From Stenopsyche tienmushanensis (lineage: Eukaryota; Arthropoda; Insecta; Trichoptera; Stenopsychidae), in contig WACJ01000439.1 in the NCBI GenBank assembly GCA_008973525.1, positions 78,961 through 142,960 on the forward strand: a stretch of 64,000 nt of DNA, read 5' to 3'. Each line of letters begins with the position of its first letter. Position 1 is the stretch's first letter. The notes beneath the pieces were generated by a model. The model searched no databases. It was not told the origin of the DNA and saw nothing but the letters and a program-made list of their open reading frames with translations. The position numbers and the translations under genes were made by a program. Positions 46,123 to 57,096 of the stretch are shown here, one piece after another.

Positions 46123-46752
46123 TTAGGGTGTCCCATAAGATTCTTTCGTTTTCATATTAAGAAAAAAATAAACAATAATTTGTGTTACATCAAAATTTAT
46201 TGAATAATATATGATCCATTCTGTTCTTTTACCTTTCTCCATCTCTCCGGAAGCCTCATAATGCCGTCTTGCCAAAATTTCCCAGGTTTGTTGGCAAAAT
46301 ACTGATCAAGGTACATTTTTATATTATTTTTTGAATTAAAATTTTTACAAACTACCCCCTTCCAGTCTCACCAAATGCATAGCAAAAGTTTTTTTTGGAT
46401 GTAGGCCAGGATTAGCTACAGTTAAAGCTTCTGTATCCTTGGTCCAAGACCGTTTACGTTGGATATTCTCATAGAGTATCCAACTTACATCTCCAGTGAC
46501 AAGTCTCTTCAAAAAAGGTTGGCTATTATGTCGTTGGAGAAGAAGATCGCATGTTGAAATACGCTGAAGTTTATTTGAGTCAGTCAGTTCATGAGGAAGC
46601 CACACATCTGAACGATTGATGTAGCCCAATTTTGTCAAATGATTATGGACGGATGTTCGTGGAATTTCTAACTTGTTAGCTATTTCGCGAATAGTATATC
46701 GCGGGTTTTCTTCAACCATGGCTATGATTAGATGAATAAAAATTTTCAATAA
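46123..46752 (-). mobile_element. Mariner, internally deleted, joined to a family 2 repeat
   Basis: One terminal repeat is present, TTAGGGTGTCCCATAAGATT (46123-46142), preceded by TA. The minus-strand gene begins inside the element at about 46735 and its outer TIR is missing. The DNA beyond 46752 is a family 2 repeat, which supplies the first 20 or so codons of the 151-codon open frame. The middle of the transposase is deleted, and its C-terminal end, GKFWQDGIMRLPERW and KEQNGSYI, lies at 46200-46290. Confidence 0.75.
46200..46740 (-). pseudogene. Mariner transposase pseudogene
   Basis: Minus-strand order: VEENPRYTIREIANKLEIPR with TSVHNHLTKLGYI (second helix-turn-helix), WLPHEL (the conserved WVPHEL), RISTCDLLL, LKRLVTGDVSWILYEN (first catalytic Asp, with Val replacing the usual Glu after it), KRSW and TFAMHLVRLEGG. 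After a short unrelated stretch the C-terminal end FWQDGIMRLPERW follows. The second and third catalytic acids are absent. The protein is close to the one at 47567, so both come from one mariner lineage. Confidence 0.85.
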
Positions 46753-46885
46753 AAAGATGAATCTGTGTTTGTGTAATATATAATAAAATACTACAAACAA
46801 ATATCCCTCCCTTTCTGAACAACTGCCGCTTGAAGTTTCATTTTTCGTGACGTTCTAGCCAATTTGCTCGATCATAATCGTTTTG
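46753..46885 (+). repeat. Dispersed repeat (family 2), copy fused to a mariner
   Basis: Core GAATCTGTGTTTGTGTAATA, then CAACTGCCGCTTGAAGTTTC and TTCGTGACGTTCTAGCCAAT. Confidence 0.55.
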
Positions 46886-47446
46886 ATACAATCCATATGG
46901 AAAAGTTACAATTCGAAGGTAAATGTTAATCATTTCCGTGGGACAAGTACAAGTGAGATGAAATAAGTCAAGCAGAGGAAATATCTCTCGGATGGAAGGC
47001 TCAAAATTTATTACGGACGCTTCTTGGACGAAAACGCTGATGCAGCTAATCATCAATGAAAAAAGCGGTGATAAGCCGAGGCTGGGGAGGGCAAATGAAA
47101 ATAATAAGTTGCGGAGGAGCGAGAGGTGGTGGTTTCTCCTCCCTAACGAATGTTTGTTCAAATTGTTACACGGCGCGGCGACGTGACCCGCGTCGGGAAT
47201 TAGGAGCGTCGCGGCGCCCGAAGGCGTCGGCAGCCTCCGCCTGAGAAATTGGAACCATCCATCTTTCAACACTCGTGACTCTGCACTGCGTAACTCCGCA
47301 CACAGACCGTTGCCCTCCTCATGCCTTCCAAATACTAAAACGGCATCGACCTTTCACTTATATCACTTCACTGCCATACTCTTAAATAAAAAAAGAATCA
47401 ACCCGTAAACATTCTTCTAATCGCGTTGCTACCTATAGATAGTATA
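46886..47446. other. GC-rich unique tract
   Basis: It stays open on both strands over 46990-47270 (144 codons minus, 64 and 62 plus), most likely because of its composition. The minus-strand frame starts SLGLSPLF-like sequence with no known domain. No gene is called. Confidence 0.4.
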
Positions 47447-48150
47447 CACTTGGGTCTGTTTTTATGTGGATCTTTTTTATGCGTTTTTGAAGTTATGCGA
47501 TTTTCAAATGTAATGGATCCTATCGCTTATTTTTGTATGTATTAGGTTGTCCCATAAGTTTCTTTCGCAAATGAACACAGATCTAATCATAGCCTTGGTT
47601 GAAGAAAACCCGCGATATACTGTTCGCGAAATAGCTAACAAGTTAGAGATTCCACGAACATCCGTCCATAATCATCTGGCAAAATTGGGTTACATCAATC
47701 GTTCAGATGTGTGGTTTCCTCATGAACTGACTGACTCAAGTAAACTTCAGCGTATTTCAACATGCGATCTACTTCTCCGACGATATAATAGCCAACCTTT
47801 TTTGAAGAGACTTGTCACTGGAGATGAAAGTTGGATACTCTATGAGAATATCTAACGTAAACGGTCTTGGACCAAGTATACAAAAGCTTTAACTGTAGCT
47901 AAACCTAGCCACATCCAGTTTTTTTAAAAGTTTTTTTTAAGATAAAGATTTTAAGATTTCAAGATAAATATGTACTGTGTTTTTATTTTTATGATTTTTT
48001 ATTAACTTTTTTTATGCGATTTTTGGTACATTCTATCACATTGATTTGAAGTTATGCGGTTTTTAAAAATAATGGAACCTATCCCCCAGTTTTGTGTGTA
48101 GTTCAAGTCTTTTTTTATGCGGCTCCCCGTGGAACGTATCTATTTAACAC
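47447..48150. mobile_element. pogo/Tigger-like element carrying a mariner insertion
   Basis: The left end is CACTTGGGTCTGTTTTTATG after TA (47445-47446). Then come GAAGTTATGCGATTTTC and GGATCCTATCGC. On the right, TTTGAAGTTATGCGGTTTTT, GGAACCTATCCCCCAG and TTTTTTTATGCGGCTCCC match the inverse of the left part of 32931-33366. The right terminal repeat itself has decayed. A truncated mariner separates the halves. Confidence 0.6.
47542..47925 (+). mobile_element. Truncated mariner nested in a pogo-like element
   Basis: The left terminal repeat TTAGGTTGTCCCATAAGTTT starts right after TA (47540-47541). The reading frame begins within about 25 bp of it, so the first 60 or so codons of a normal transposase are missing. 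The frame 47547-47855 encodes ALVEENPRYTVREIANKLEI, WFPHEL, RLVTGDESWILYEN (first catalytic Asp intact) and stops at NI*. KRSWT and LTVAKPS continue beyond the stop. The right end was not found. Confidence 0.8.
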
Positions 48151-49783
48151 ATTTCTGTCGGGGAATCACCGTGTGCCGTTTGTTTCTGCAGCGCTCCAAA
48201 ACGAAACTTTCGCACAAAAACATGCAATTATATTAATCGCCGTAATTCTATAATTATTTCAGTCGAATATGGATAGAAGATAAATAATCAGCACTGTTTC
48301 ATTTAACTCATTGAATGATCACAGTATTATATTCTAAATTTCTACTTCTTATTATCAATGTAAATCATATTTGAGTTTTCTATAATCTATCGATGTCATT
48401 TTTGTCGCGTATCATAATAATGTATTTAATGTCTGTAATTTGTGCATTTGATATTTACTTCTATATTTTGGCAAACATACATTATAAATACAGTGTGAAA
48501 CGCTTCATGCAAGGTCTTTCCAAATTCTACAATAAGGTGGACTATGATTAAATTATTGAAATACCACATAGTTGACCTTCGTCCATGAAAACATACTGTC
48601 GAAGCAAAGAATTCTTTCATATTGCTCAACATTAAAACTGTTATTATAATTCCTTTGGTGAGATAAAATCGGCAATTTCAGGCGTTGTTTCGAGTACTGA
48701 ACAAATTTTACAAGAACGCCCTAAGCACATTTCTGTATAAACTATTAATTGAGCCATATAATAACGTTGCTACAATGGTATCTATATACAGATTAGGATT
48801 TTGAGCCTATTGAATATGTATGCTAAATTATCATTTGTTAACGCACCGATGCGATTACCCAGCCAATAAATGGAGTAATGTTTAAATTCTCGCATTGAAA
48901 TTAGGCGTTAGAGTCGCGATAGCGTTTTATGGACAATTTCCCGAACAAAGACCGAATTTCGATGGAGCAAAATTGACGAATCATATTTCAGGGCTGAAAA
49001 TTAGGCTGATGCTATCAGGCCGAATCAATAAGCGCTCCTGGTGTGCAAGGAAGGAGACCGTGCAAAATGCTAGTTACGAAGCCGGCATAAGGTTATCTTC
49101 AGGAAGAGCATTAAATTAATGCGGTATAGGCGGTCGAAAGTAATGTGGCGTGAGCAATAAAGGCTAAAAATAAAGAAAGCAGACCGACATTTAAGGCCGA
49201 TATTCTGGCGGCATGGAGTAATCCGCATTAAAGGCTCTTTCTCTAACAAGGTTTTCGCTGTGCGCCACTAGAACCCACTATTCTCTAAAGCCGTAAGCAA
49301 ACTTAGGCCCCGGCCACCTCACCATAATAATGAACTGCTAAGCAAAACTTCCAGGAAATCTCCTTAATGCCGAGGCAAAGCCGGTGTTAAAAGTTTTTTC
49401 TGAGGCGCGAAAGACGAGTCGAAGGACGCGACGATTAAGGAAAGACGCCGCGAGGCTGTAAACAGTCGACGATAACGAGATGAGCATCCTCTGATGTTAA
49501 AACTTCAATACGGTCTACGAATCCCTGATTCTTTACCTCCATGTTTTATACAAACTACGTAATTGGTATAAAAAATATTAAAATTAGTATAGCTATCCTG
49601 AAGTATAATACTTTGGAAATGGATACAATTTTGATGATCAATTTTATTTCGCCTGAATTATAACATATCCAATCAAATTATTTTAGTTTTACGTATAAAT
49701 CCTTTAAATTTAATCAATTGTCGGGGAAGAGAGAAATTGAAGCAAATCCTATTCTTATTTTTTAATTAATGCAAATCTAATAT
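48151..49783. other. Unique stretch with GC-richer centre
   Basis: 48850-49520 is GC-richer. A 74-codon frame (48895-49119) is unrecognised. No shared repeats were found. Confidence 0.4.
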
Positions 49784-49900
49784 ATAAAAATCAATGTTCG
49801 TTTGTCCGTATTTAATGCGCTTTCATACTGTTCATCCGATTGTGATAAAACTTTGTCAATTTACTGTTTACGCTTGTGGGAATAACACAGTAAAAATATC
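49784..49900 (+). mobile_element. Single Helitron 5'-end fragment
   Basis: CTAATATATAAAAATCAATG, GTTTGTCCGTATTTAATGCG, TGTTCATCCGATTGTGATAA and ACTTTGTCAA match the tandem units at 15310 and 33590. No further Helitron sequence follows. Confidence 0.6.
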
Positions 49901-52140
49901 ATATGGATGCACCATGTTGGCGCATATTGGCCTAGTGAAATAAAGTTTGAACGTTGTATGGAACGTTTTTAATCATATTGTCAAATGAAGACATACACCC
50001 GCAGTAGATAGTGATATAATAATACACAGCCACGGAATAACAGTTGTAAACAGCAATTATATATCCAAATAGTACATCAAACTCCTTCATAACGGATATA
50101 ACGAGCAAAATATCGGATTGAAGTAAATGGCGAAAAAACAAATATGTGGATAAAATCGAGCAATTGGATCATTAATGTGGTTTAGATTAGAACTGTCAGA
50201 GTACACAATGTGTTATACAAATCAATCAAGATTAAAGAAACATCACTCCTATAAGAGTGATAAGGATGATGCTTGGCTACTTATTTATTTCAGCCCTGTA
50301 TATTCAATATGTCTTCATTGAAACCAAGCTGTAATAAATATAAAAGAAAAATCGCTGATGAATATCAAAATTTCCAAGTAGAAAATATAGTAGCAGAGAA
50401 GAAATGCCAAATATCAGGAAGAAAACATTAAATTGTCCATTTTTATTTCTGTACCAGTGGCAGATTTACCTCTAAACGCAGAATGCTCGTGCTTTGGTAC
50501 CGCGTAATTCGAGGGATCTAAGAAAGCACTCAAAGAATATGTTTATATTTCCATCTAAATTTATTTTATTAAAATTTGGAAAATTTGCAATATGACTAAA
50601 ATTTTAGGCGTTAAATATAAGAAATATATATGAGTTTTTGAGGGTGGAAAAGTATTCATATTAAGCATTCTAATTTGGCAAAATAGGAAGACTAGGGTGG
50701 AGTATATAATGGATATACACACCCTTAATCATAAGCTCATTTTGATGAAGATTTAAATCATAGCAGTATTAATACATTTAAACAAACTTTAATGGATATA
50801 TAATATATAATAGTAAAAATATTTCGATATTTAAGAGTTAAAATTAATTAAACCGTTTATAAAATAAATAAATAGGAGCTTATATATATAATTATTGCGG
50901 ATTCGAAAAAATATTTTCAACCGATCGTGTTTGCTTTCAAAGAATATAAAGTGTGTCGGACGAGGAAAGTCGAGGATAGACGCAGGCTGTTTTGTGGGAA
51001 AAATAAATAAAAATATGGCCGAACTCCTATAAAGGTAATCAAACAAAGTTAATTCTGTTTGGATGTTTCTGCTGAATAGGTTTTTCATTAATTTTAAGCA
51101 CCCGAAGTCAAATACAATACAAGTCCAACATCCGAGCTTGGAGCACTTTATAATAAACCGAAATTAAACAAACAAAACTCAAAGTTCAAATGATAAAAAT
51201 AAATAATGCTCCGCGCTAAGAAATGTCATTAGATAAACAAACAAAAATATCCAAGGAGAGAGAATCCTTCGAATAAAAGGAAACCGGGAAAAATACAAAG
51301 TTATATCACCGAATTGCGAGACAATGTGCTTAATGAAAACGTAGGCATGGTCTGAACAAAAAGAAAGGCGAGATTTTTCAGAGGCGATACAGGAGTGAGT
51401 GCCCGAATTCAAAGCGAAATGTGGAAATAAAACGAGATGGCGGCGATATAACAAACAAGAAACGGGAAGAAGGTAGACGATATCTGGCCGAAAAGTTTTC
51501 AGTTTACTCAGAGACGGGGAGTGAGATATTACACCCTCAGTTTTAAAAGGAGAATAACAATTAATTCCCGAACGGGGTGGCGTCCCAGCCCTGAGATTTG
51601 TTTACTCGCCTGCGACGATAGGGTATTAAGCCGCGGGTCACACAGACTTAAAATTGAAAGATTGGAACGGCTTTGAACTTCGGCCGAGTTTCTAGGGTCT
51701 CTTATCTAAACTTCTCGCCGAGATCACACGACGATGATCTTCGACAGGCTGCTGGGAGATTAGGTCTGGAGCACTTCCGACTCTGTTATATTAGATATTA
51801 AAACTTCTTGGACCACGTGATAAACATTTGCTTTAAAGTTGACATCGATAAGCGTTTCTTCATCCATTCATCTAAAATAAGCGCCTAACAAAACTATAAT
51901 ATTAATAGTATTAAAACACCTAAAAGATTATTTAGTTTAAATTGCTTTAACCTGATCAGACAATCAGAAGCAGTATATTTAAAATTATAACGAACTAAAT
52001 AAGAGCTAAAAATTTGAAAAAAAAAAAATGGTCGTCTGTAACTCCTGCTCTATATACAATAGATCAATAGAGGTCTGATAAAAAAATACGGATCATATGT
52101 CCGATAGCTTGATCCACTGAGACAAACTGTATCAAGTTTG
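49901..52140. other. Mostly unique stretch
   Basis: 50380-50465 (AGCAGAGAAGAAATGCCAAA followed by an AAATTGTCCATTTTTATTTC block) recurs at 55972-56040 and is a minor repeat. 50900-51800 is GC-richer, with frames of 85 and 91 codons on the minus strand, unrecognised. Confidence 0.4.
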
Positions 52141-52214
52141 TACACATCATGAATAGTTAATCAGTTTCCATAGCCGTTAGAGTGAGGTCATGTTTATCGC
52201 GTCTGTCGCGCATC

Positions 52215-52475
52215 ATGGATTTCGAGCAACGCATTGGCATTAAGTTGCAAAAAAGTGCCAAATAAGCTAATGAAATGTTAAAATTTTTCCCAAAAATAAA
52301 AACCGCTCTAAAAGGAAGGAGTTTTGACACCATTCCTGACATTGAAATGGCCACGAAAGAGCAGCTTAACGTCCTTCCCAAAGAAGCCTTACAAAAATGT
52401 TTCCAGTCATGGCTTCAACGTTGGGGTAAGTTCATCTCTAGCAGTTTGAAGGAGATTAATTCCATTTTCGTGTAA
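52215..52475 (+). pseudogene. Mariner-type transposase with the middle deleted
   Basis: From ATG at 52215 the frame reads MDFEQRIGIKLQKSAK, a stop, then ANEMLK directly followed by FFPKIKTALKGRSFDTIPDI and PKEALQKCFQSWLQRWGKFI, ending at 52475. The first part matches the start of transposases of the type MEQR..IKF..KLGKS...YEML. The second matches their end (DFFLFPKLK..LKGRRF.....I, then F..CF..W..RW.KCI). The join removes essentially the whole catalytic domain. This lineage differs from the other mariners here. TIRs were not identified. Confidence 0.85.
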
Positions 52476-52479
52476 ACTT

Positions 52480-53524
52480 ATTACTTTGTTTGTAATAAAA
52501 TTATTCACAATATTTTCTAATCAGACCGAATTGCCGAAGGGTTTACGAAGCATATTTGAATGATTCAAATGCGAATCTTCTCAAATGAATGCACGTACTT
52601 CATGGAGATAATACCTGCATATTCCACCGCGATTTCCTTCATAAAAAATATATATAAAAGCGATGAATTTACAGGAAATACTATCGGATTTGCATTTTAA
52701 CGATTTCCCAGCACCGGAATTATAACGTGTTTATCATATTTGCGGCAGCAGAGCCGTTTGCATCAGAATCAGTTATTTATTTCCAGTACGGTTTTCGTAC
52801 CTGGTCTCGCCGCGATGCACATGTTCGTGTTATGAATTTATGATTTGGTCTCTTCCTGTTCTTGTTGTCCCAGCAGTTCTTTCTGAAAAGTTTTCCAACT
52901 CGCTTATCTATAATGCCTTCTAGCTGCGGTCGCTGCATTTTTATGGGAATTCGCTCTGGTGAATATTCATGACAACACTTCCATCCCGCCCTGTTTTGGG
53001 CGGAATCAAAGCCCCCCGATACAAAAATATAGCTTTCGAGGAAGACTTTCTTCGAACTTTTATAAAGTTGTAAATGTGAGATCAAAAGTGCAACTTCAGA
53101 TCTATTTTGCCTGGGGGATATTTCATATTTTATTCGGCTATACATCGAAGAGGAAAGAAATCTATGATACTATATGACTTGTGTAACTTCAAGTTTTTCT
53201 GCATATTTTATGTAGCCTCTTTTACGACAGACTAAAACAACAAAAAAACTCACAAAAAGTCTTATTCAAGTTTGAATAGTATTTCGTAAAATTTCCAACA
53301 AATCTACAGCTAAAAAAGGTACTTTTTATTTGATGAAAAATTACGACAATGTAAAGAAATTAGATGCATGCTTTGTAAGTCCATCAATATTTTAATTCAA
53401 TTCAAATTTTCTAGACAGTACATATTACAAATCAGAGAATTGTTGCAGAAAGCCGCATTTGACCAGAATGATGGCGTTGATATAGTGTGGAATGTGTATG
53501 GAAGTCTGTACTAGACGTTTTTCT
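52480..53524. other. Unique stretch
   Basis: A minus-strand frame of 122 codons (52777-53145) is open, with a shorter plus-strand frame over the same DNA. It has no recognisable motif. The region is moderately GC-rich. Confidence 0.35.
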
Positions 53525-53690
53525 CCATTTCACTTTTCACATAATAAAATTTATTTGGCTAGAAGATTAAGCTGTGTTTGTGTAATATATAAAAATTGTA
53601 ACTGGTTATACACATTGCATACGGCGCGTCGTATGCGCATAGCGTGCATATATACGGGTATGTGCGACAGAGAAGGAGAGGTTGAGACAA
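53525..53690 (+). repeat. Dispersed repeat (family 2)
   Basis: TTTCACTTTTCACATAATAA, then AAGCTGTGTTTGTGTAATAT, GCGCATAGCG and GTGCGACAGAGAAGGAG. It abuts a MITE fragment, the same arrangement as at 4350-4860. Confidence 0.5.
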
Positions 53691-53995
53691 TTACCACTTA
53701 TTATCCGTACAAATCCACTTATCTGTTAAGACCGTCGCAGCGTGTATGAAGCTTGTACATAAATAAATTAACACTGTCGAAAGCACACAATATTCGGTCA
53801 ATTCTTCAAGTAAACATAAACAATACACTTGAAATCGATTAATTATATCATTCACACATCATTATAAAATCATATATAAATTTGGGTTAACGATCTATAC
53901 AATTGTACGATGTACGCAAGATACTCTCTTCGTCTCTGTCTCTCATTCACAATCTTCCACCTGCAAGTCACTGGAATTCGGACCCAACATTATGT
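53691..53995 (+). mobile_element. piggyBac-type MITE (family 1), copy H, truncated
   Basis: It begins inside the element at CCACTTATTATCCGTACAAA and keeps AAGACCGTCGCAGCGTGTAT, CACTGTCGAAAGCACACAAT, AATACACTTGAAATCGATTA and CAATTGTACGATGTACGCAA. The left TTAA end is replaced by family 2 DNA and the right end is diverged. Confidence 0.65.
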
Positions 53996-54831
53996 CTTAC
54001 CTCTTTGAGGTGTTAAATTGAAAAAATCCTACAAACTTATTGAGTGATTTGTTAGGTCTTTCTAAAGGCGTATTATTTCGGAATAATTTATTATATGGAA
54101 AAATATAAAATTTATCAGCTGATATTGATCTCAATTTGGTGGTTCGTGAAGCAAAAACAGCTGAGCTTCAAGCGGAAAGTCATAGGCGATATTTCGTTCT
54201 GGGGGATGAAATACGGTTGGTTACAAAGCGCGGAAATCCCCCGGCAATACATCATTTATAATTAATGAAAATTTTCGACGAAAATAAACAAGGTCAATTA
54301 AATATATACCCTATGACTTCATTATATACTTTTTTAATTTCCACGATATCCGAAAATCGTGTACCGAATGAGCATGCCGACTTTTTTTTGGACCGTTGAA
54401 CGAAACACTTCAAAAGAAACACAAGAAAGGAGCAAAAACAAAGAGCAATCAATTATTTCGTTTCATTCTAAACCGGCGATACAATCAAACTTGTAAACAT
54501 GGCGAGCTTTTGAATAAATTCCTGATTATTTCTTCGAGGCGTCATGCAATATTGATCGGCAATAAAAGTGTTTTATTTCCATGATTATAACATTTCAGTG
54601 TAACCCATGCGGGGTGAAAGAGTGAGGAGTTTTACGATTTACGATGGCGATGTAAAAATGTATGTAAGCGCCCACAAAAGAGTGATAAATGATTGCGAGA
54701 TTACATTGAATTTATTTTTTATAAAGTATTAATAACATATTCAGATATTGATTCTTTGTAAACGGAGAGTTTCATTTGATTGTGTGATAACAGGATAAGC
54801 AAAGCAAAATTATAGGATAAAAATATGATGG
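53996..54831. other. Unique stretch
   Basis: Frames of up to 62 codons, unrecognised. Moderately AT-rich. Confidence 0.4.
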
Positions 54832-55190
54832 TGTAGCGTGGGCGATTTATCATCCCCACTTAGTAGCGTTGTTGATCTGAGCAGATTTAATTCGCCAGAT
54901 TAATAGCGATATCTTCTATCTCCCTTCAGGTGCAATGTGTTATTTTAACAGCGCCATCTCTTGTGGCCCTACGGATACATTGCGCTTGCATACCGACGGA
55001 TTGCTTTTTGCGCGTGCACCGTTGCCGGTTGGGTAGTGATGCGCAGGAGGCGGGAGTCAGAAGAATCATCGGTTGGCCTTGGCTGTGGAAGGTCGTCCTT
55101 CCTGCAGCCAGATTTCACTCTCTCTCTCTCTCTCTCTCTCGTGTGTAATAAATAGTTATTAAGAGAAGACAGTTTTTTCAATTCGAGCAA
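54832..55190 (+). repeat. LTR-like repeat (family 4), copy with expanded CT tract
   Basis: It starts TGTAGCGTGGGCGATTTATC and continues with GATCTGAGCAGATTTAATTC, CAGCGCCATCTCTTGTGGCC, the CACCGTTGCCGGTTGGGTAG block, CGTCCTTCCTGCAGCCAGAT and AATAAATAG. Where the other copies have ATCTCTCTC, this copy has about 13 CT repeats (about 55115-55140). Several short overlapping frames across the repeat are incidental. Confidence 0.6.
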
Positions 55191-55637
55191 CATCACGGTC
55201 CGATAGAAGAACGGACTCGTGCGCTTGCACTATTTTTGCGAATATTTCTGCGGTCCAGTCAATAAAACAAACATAATACTAAAAAAAAGTATGAACTTCT
55301 GCAAAAATACAATCTACCCTTATAAAAATTAGCTTCTGTAGTTAGAGGTGGCGTTGCTTCAATGACTAGAAAAAATATCAAGAACTTCATGGCATTAATA
55401 CAAAAAGACAATGTTTTTGGGGGATCAAATCATAACAAAAGGATGCGAATTTCGGTGACATTTTTTTTATTTAATTCGACTTTTTTTAATTAAATATAGA
55501 AGTCGCATTCAACCATATGCAAACAGAGGTGATTGAAATTCAGTGCAAATCAAATTTGAAAACACACGAAGGTTCACATTTGACAAAAAAATCCATGTTT
55601 GAGAGTACTTATCAGTGCGAGAAGTTAATTTTACTTA
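55191..55637. other. AT-rich spacer
   Basis: No feature was recognised. Confidence 0.4.
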
Positions 55638-55864
55638 TAAACCCTTTGCGGTCCTATGTCGAATCAGATTCGACATCGATTTTATTCCGGTGGGTCCTTT
55701 GTCGACTCTTGACGCGCGCTCTCGTGAACATATCTAATTATACTTTTTATTTGTAATCATATTATATTTTTGTGTGAAACTAGCGGATATACATTTTTTT
55801 TCTTAGAAATATCTTAAATATTTAGGGACCTACTGGAACTTTTTTCTGGACCGCAAAGGGTTAA
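55638..55864. mobile_element. Second type of piggyBac-like MITE (227 bp)
   Basis: The ends CCCTTTGCGGTCC and GGACCGCAAAGGG are exact 13-bp inverses. TTAA follows the right end (55861-55864), and the left has TAAA, one base off. Next to the left repeat is a hairpin with 9-bp arms, ATGTCGAAT and ATTCGACAT, separated by CAG (55657-55677). It shares the CCCTTTG start and TTAA target with family 1 but nothing internal. Confidence 0.8.
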
Positions 55865-55955
55865 ATGAAATAAGTCTCCAGGTAGATCCAGCATAAGTGA
55901 TGCTCACCTTGGGTCAGTTATGAAAGTAATCACTGCTAGCAGTTTTGCCTCTAAA

Positions 55956-56040
55956 GTAGAAAATATAATAGCAGAGAAGAGATGCCAAGTAACAGAAAGA
56001 AAAAATTAAATTGACATTTTTTTATTTCTATATCAGTTGA
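55956..56040 (+). repeat. Minor repeat, second copy of 50380-50465
   Basis: AGAAAATATAATAGCAGAGA, GATGCCAAGTAACAG and TTTTTTTATTTCTATATCAG correspond in order to the copy at 50380. Origin unknown. Confidence 0.45.
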
Positions 56041-57096
56041 AAAATTGGGTCTTTTCTGTGCCCTGATGCGTTTTTTGCGGCCCTTTAGCCTTTGAGATTG
56101 ACAGCTCTGATATAGACTACAATAAACTGCGAATAAAATCTGTTCAGATTAATTAAAAATACCATAATGAATCAAATTGCAATAATCAAGATTCATAGAT
56201 CCATTATTGCATTTTCAAGTTGAAAAATCCATTATTGCATGTTGATCTTGATTTTCAAGACTTTTTCATAGTCTATGAAGCATATCTCTTTTCATATTTC
56301 ATACGTTAATGGGTTTGTTTAACACATTGCATACATGATTATATTTATTAATAAATTGCCAACATTTTTACTCGAAAGTTTAAATAAAAGCATATAAAGG
56401 CGAATATGCACTAAAATAAATTGGCCGACGCTCTACGTACGTATCGATATTTTCCACAAAAATTCCAAAGTTGAGCTCACGTTATTTGCAAATTGTGTAA
56501 CATGAGGGATCGACGGGGGATACATGGGAAGGCTGTCTGAAAGAGCAAAAGGCCAAAGGACTAGCCGATCGGAATTGAAAACCAGCAGCCGTAAAGAAAG
56601 TCCAAAAAGACAAGAGAGAAAGGCGCATCCGTAGCGGACTGCAGCGGCGAGATGCAACCGAATACGTAAAAGGCCAAAGAAACGGTCGGGAGTAACGAAG
56701 CGTAAGGCAAACTTCGCGGTCTGGCATGGGAAGCATCCCTGCAATATTCCGTGTTCTCCTAAATGCATTCGCAATTATCGGGAGCGACGCCATTATGCAA
56801 TTTAGCTCAATCTCCTAGCGGAAGGCATTATTGCAGCTGCACAAAATATAGGAGCCTGCGACGAATGATCATCGGGAAGAGGAGACTTAATATGCTCGGA
56901 ATTAAGTCTAATGGCGACCCGATGCCCGAAAACGAGTTACGATGTAACCTGGCATTGCACAACAGAAAGCCACAAAAGGGTGACGTTCCCTTTGTGATCA
57001 AAAATGAAAAATAAAACTATATCTACACACAAAATTATTGAAAAATCGAATCATTATCGCATCGAATATTGCGTCGTTTCGTTGTATCTGCGTACA
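56041..57096. other. Unique stretch with GC-richer part
   Basis: 56433-57014 is GC-richer, with frames of 113 and 103 codons on the minus strand and 83 on the plus strand. Being open in several frames at once argues against coding. No domain was recognised. Confidence 0.4.

Noticed and set aside
46345..46800. The 151-codon frame as an intact gene
   Set aside because: Its first 20 or so codons come from a family 2 repeat and its end runs into unrelated DNA after LVRLEGG. Two catalytic acids are missing. It is a mariner relic.
46838..47272. A 144-codon minus-strand frame as a gene
   Set aside because: It starts inside a family 2 repeat or its flank, the plus strand is also open across it, and no domain is visible.
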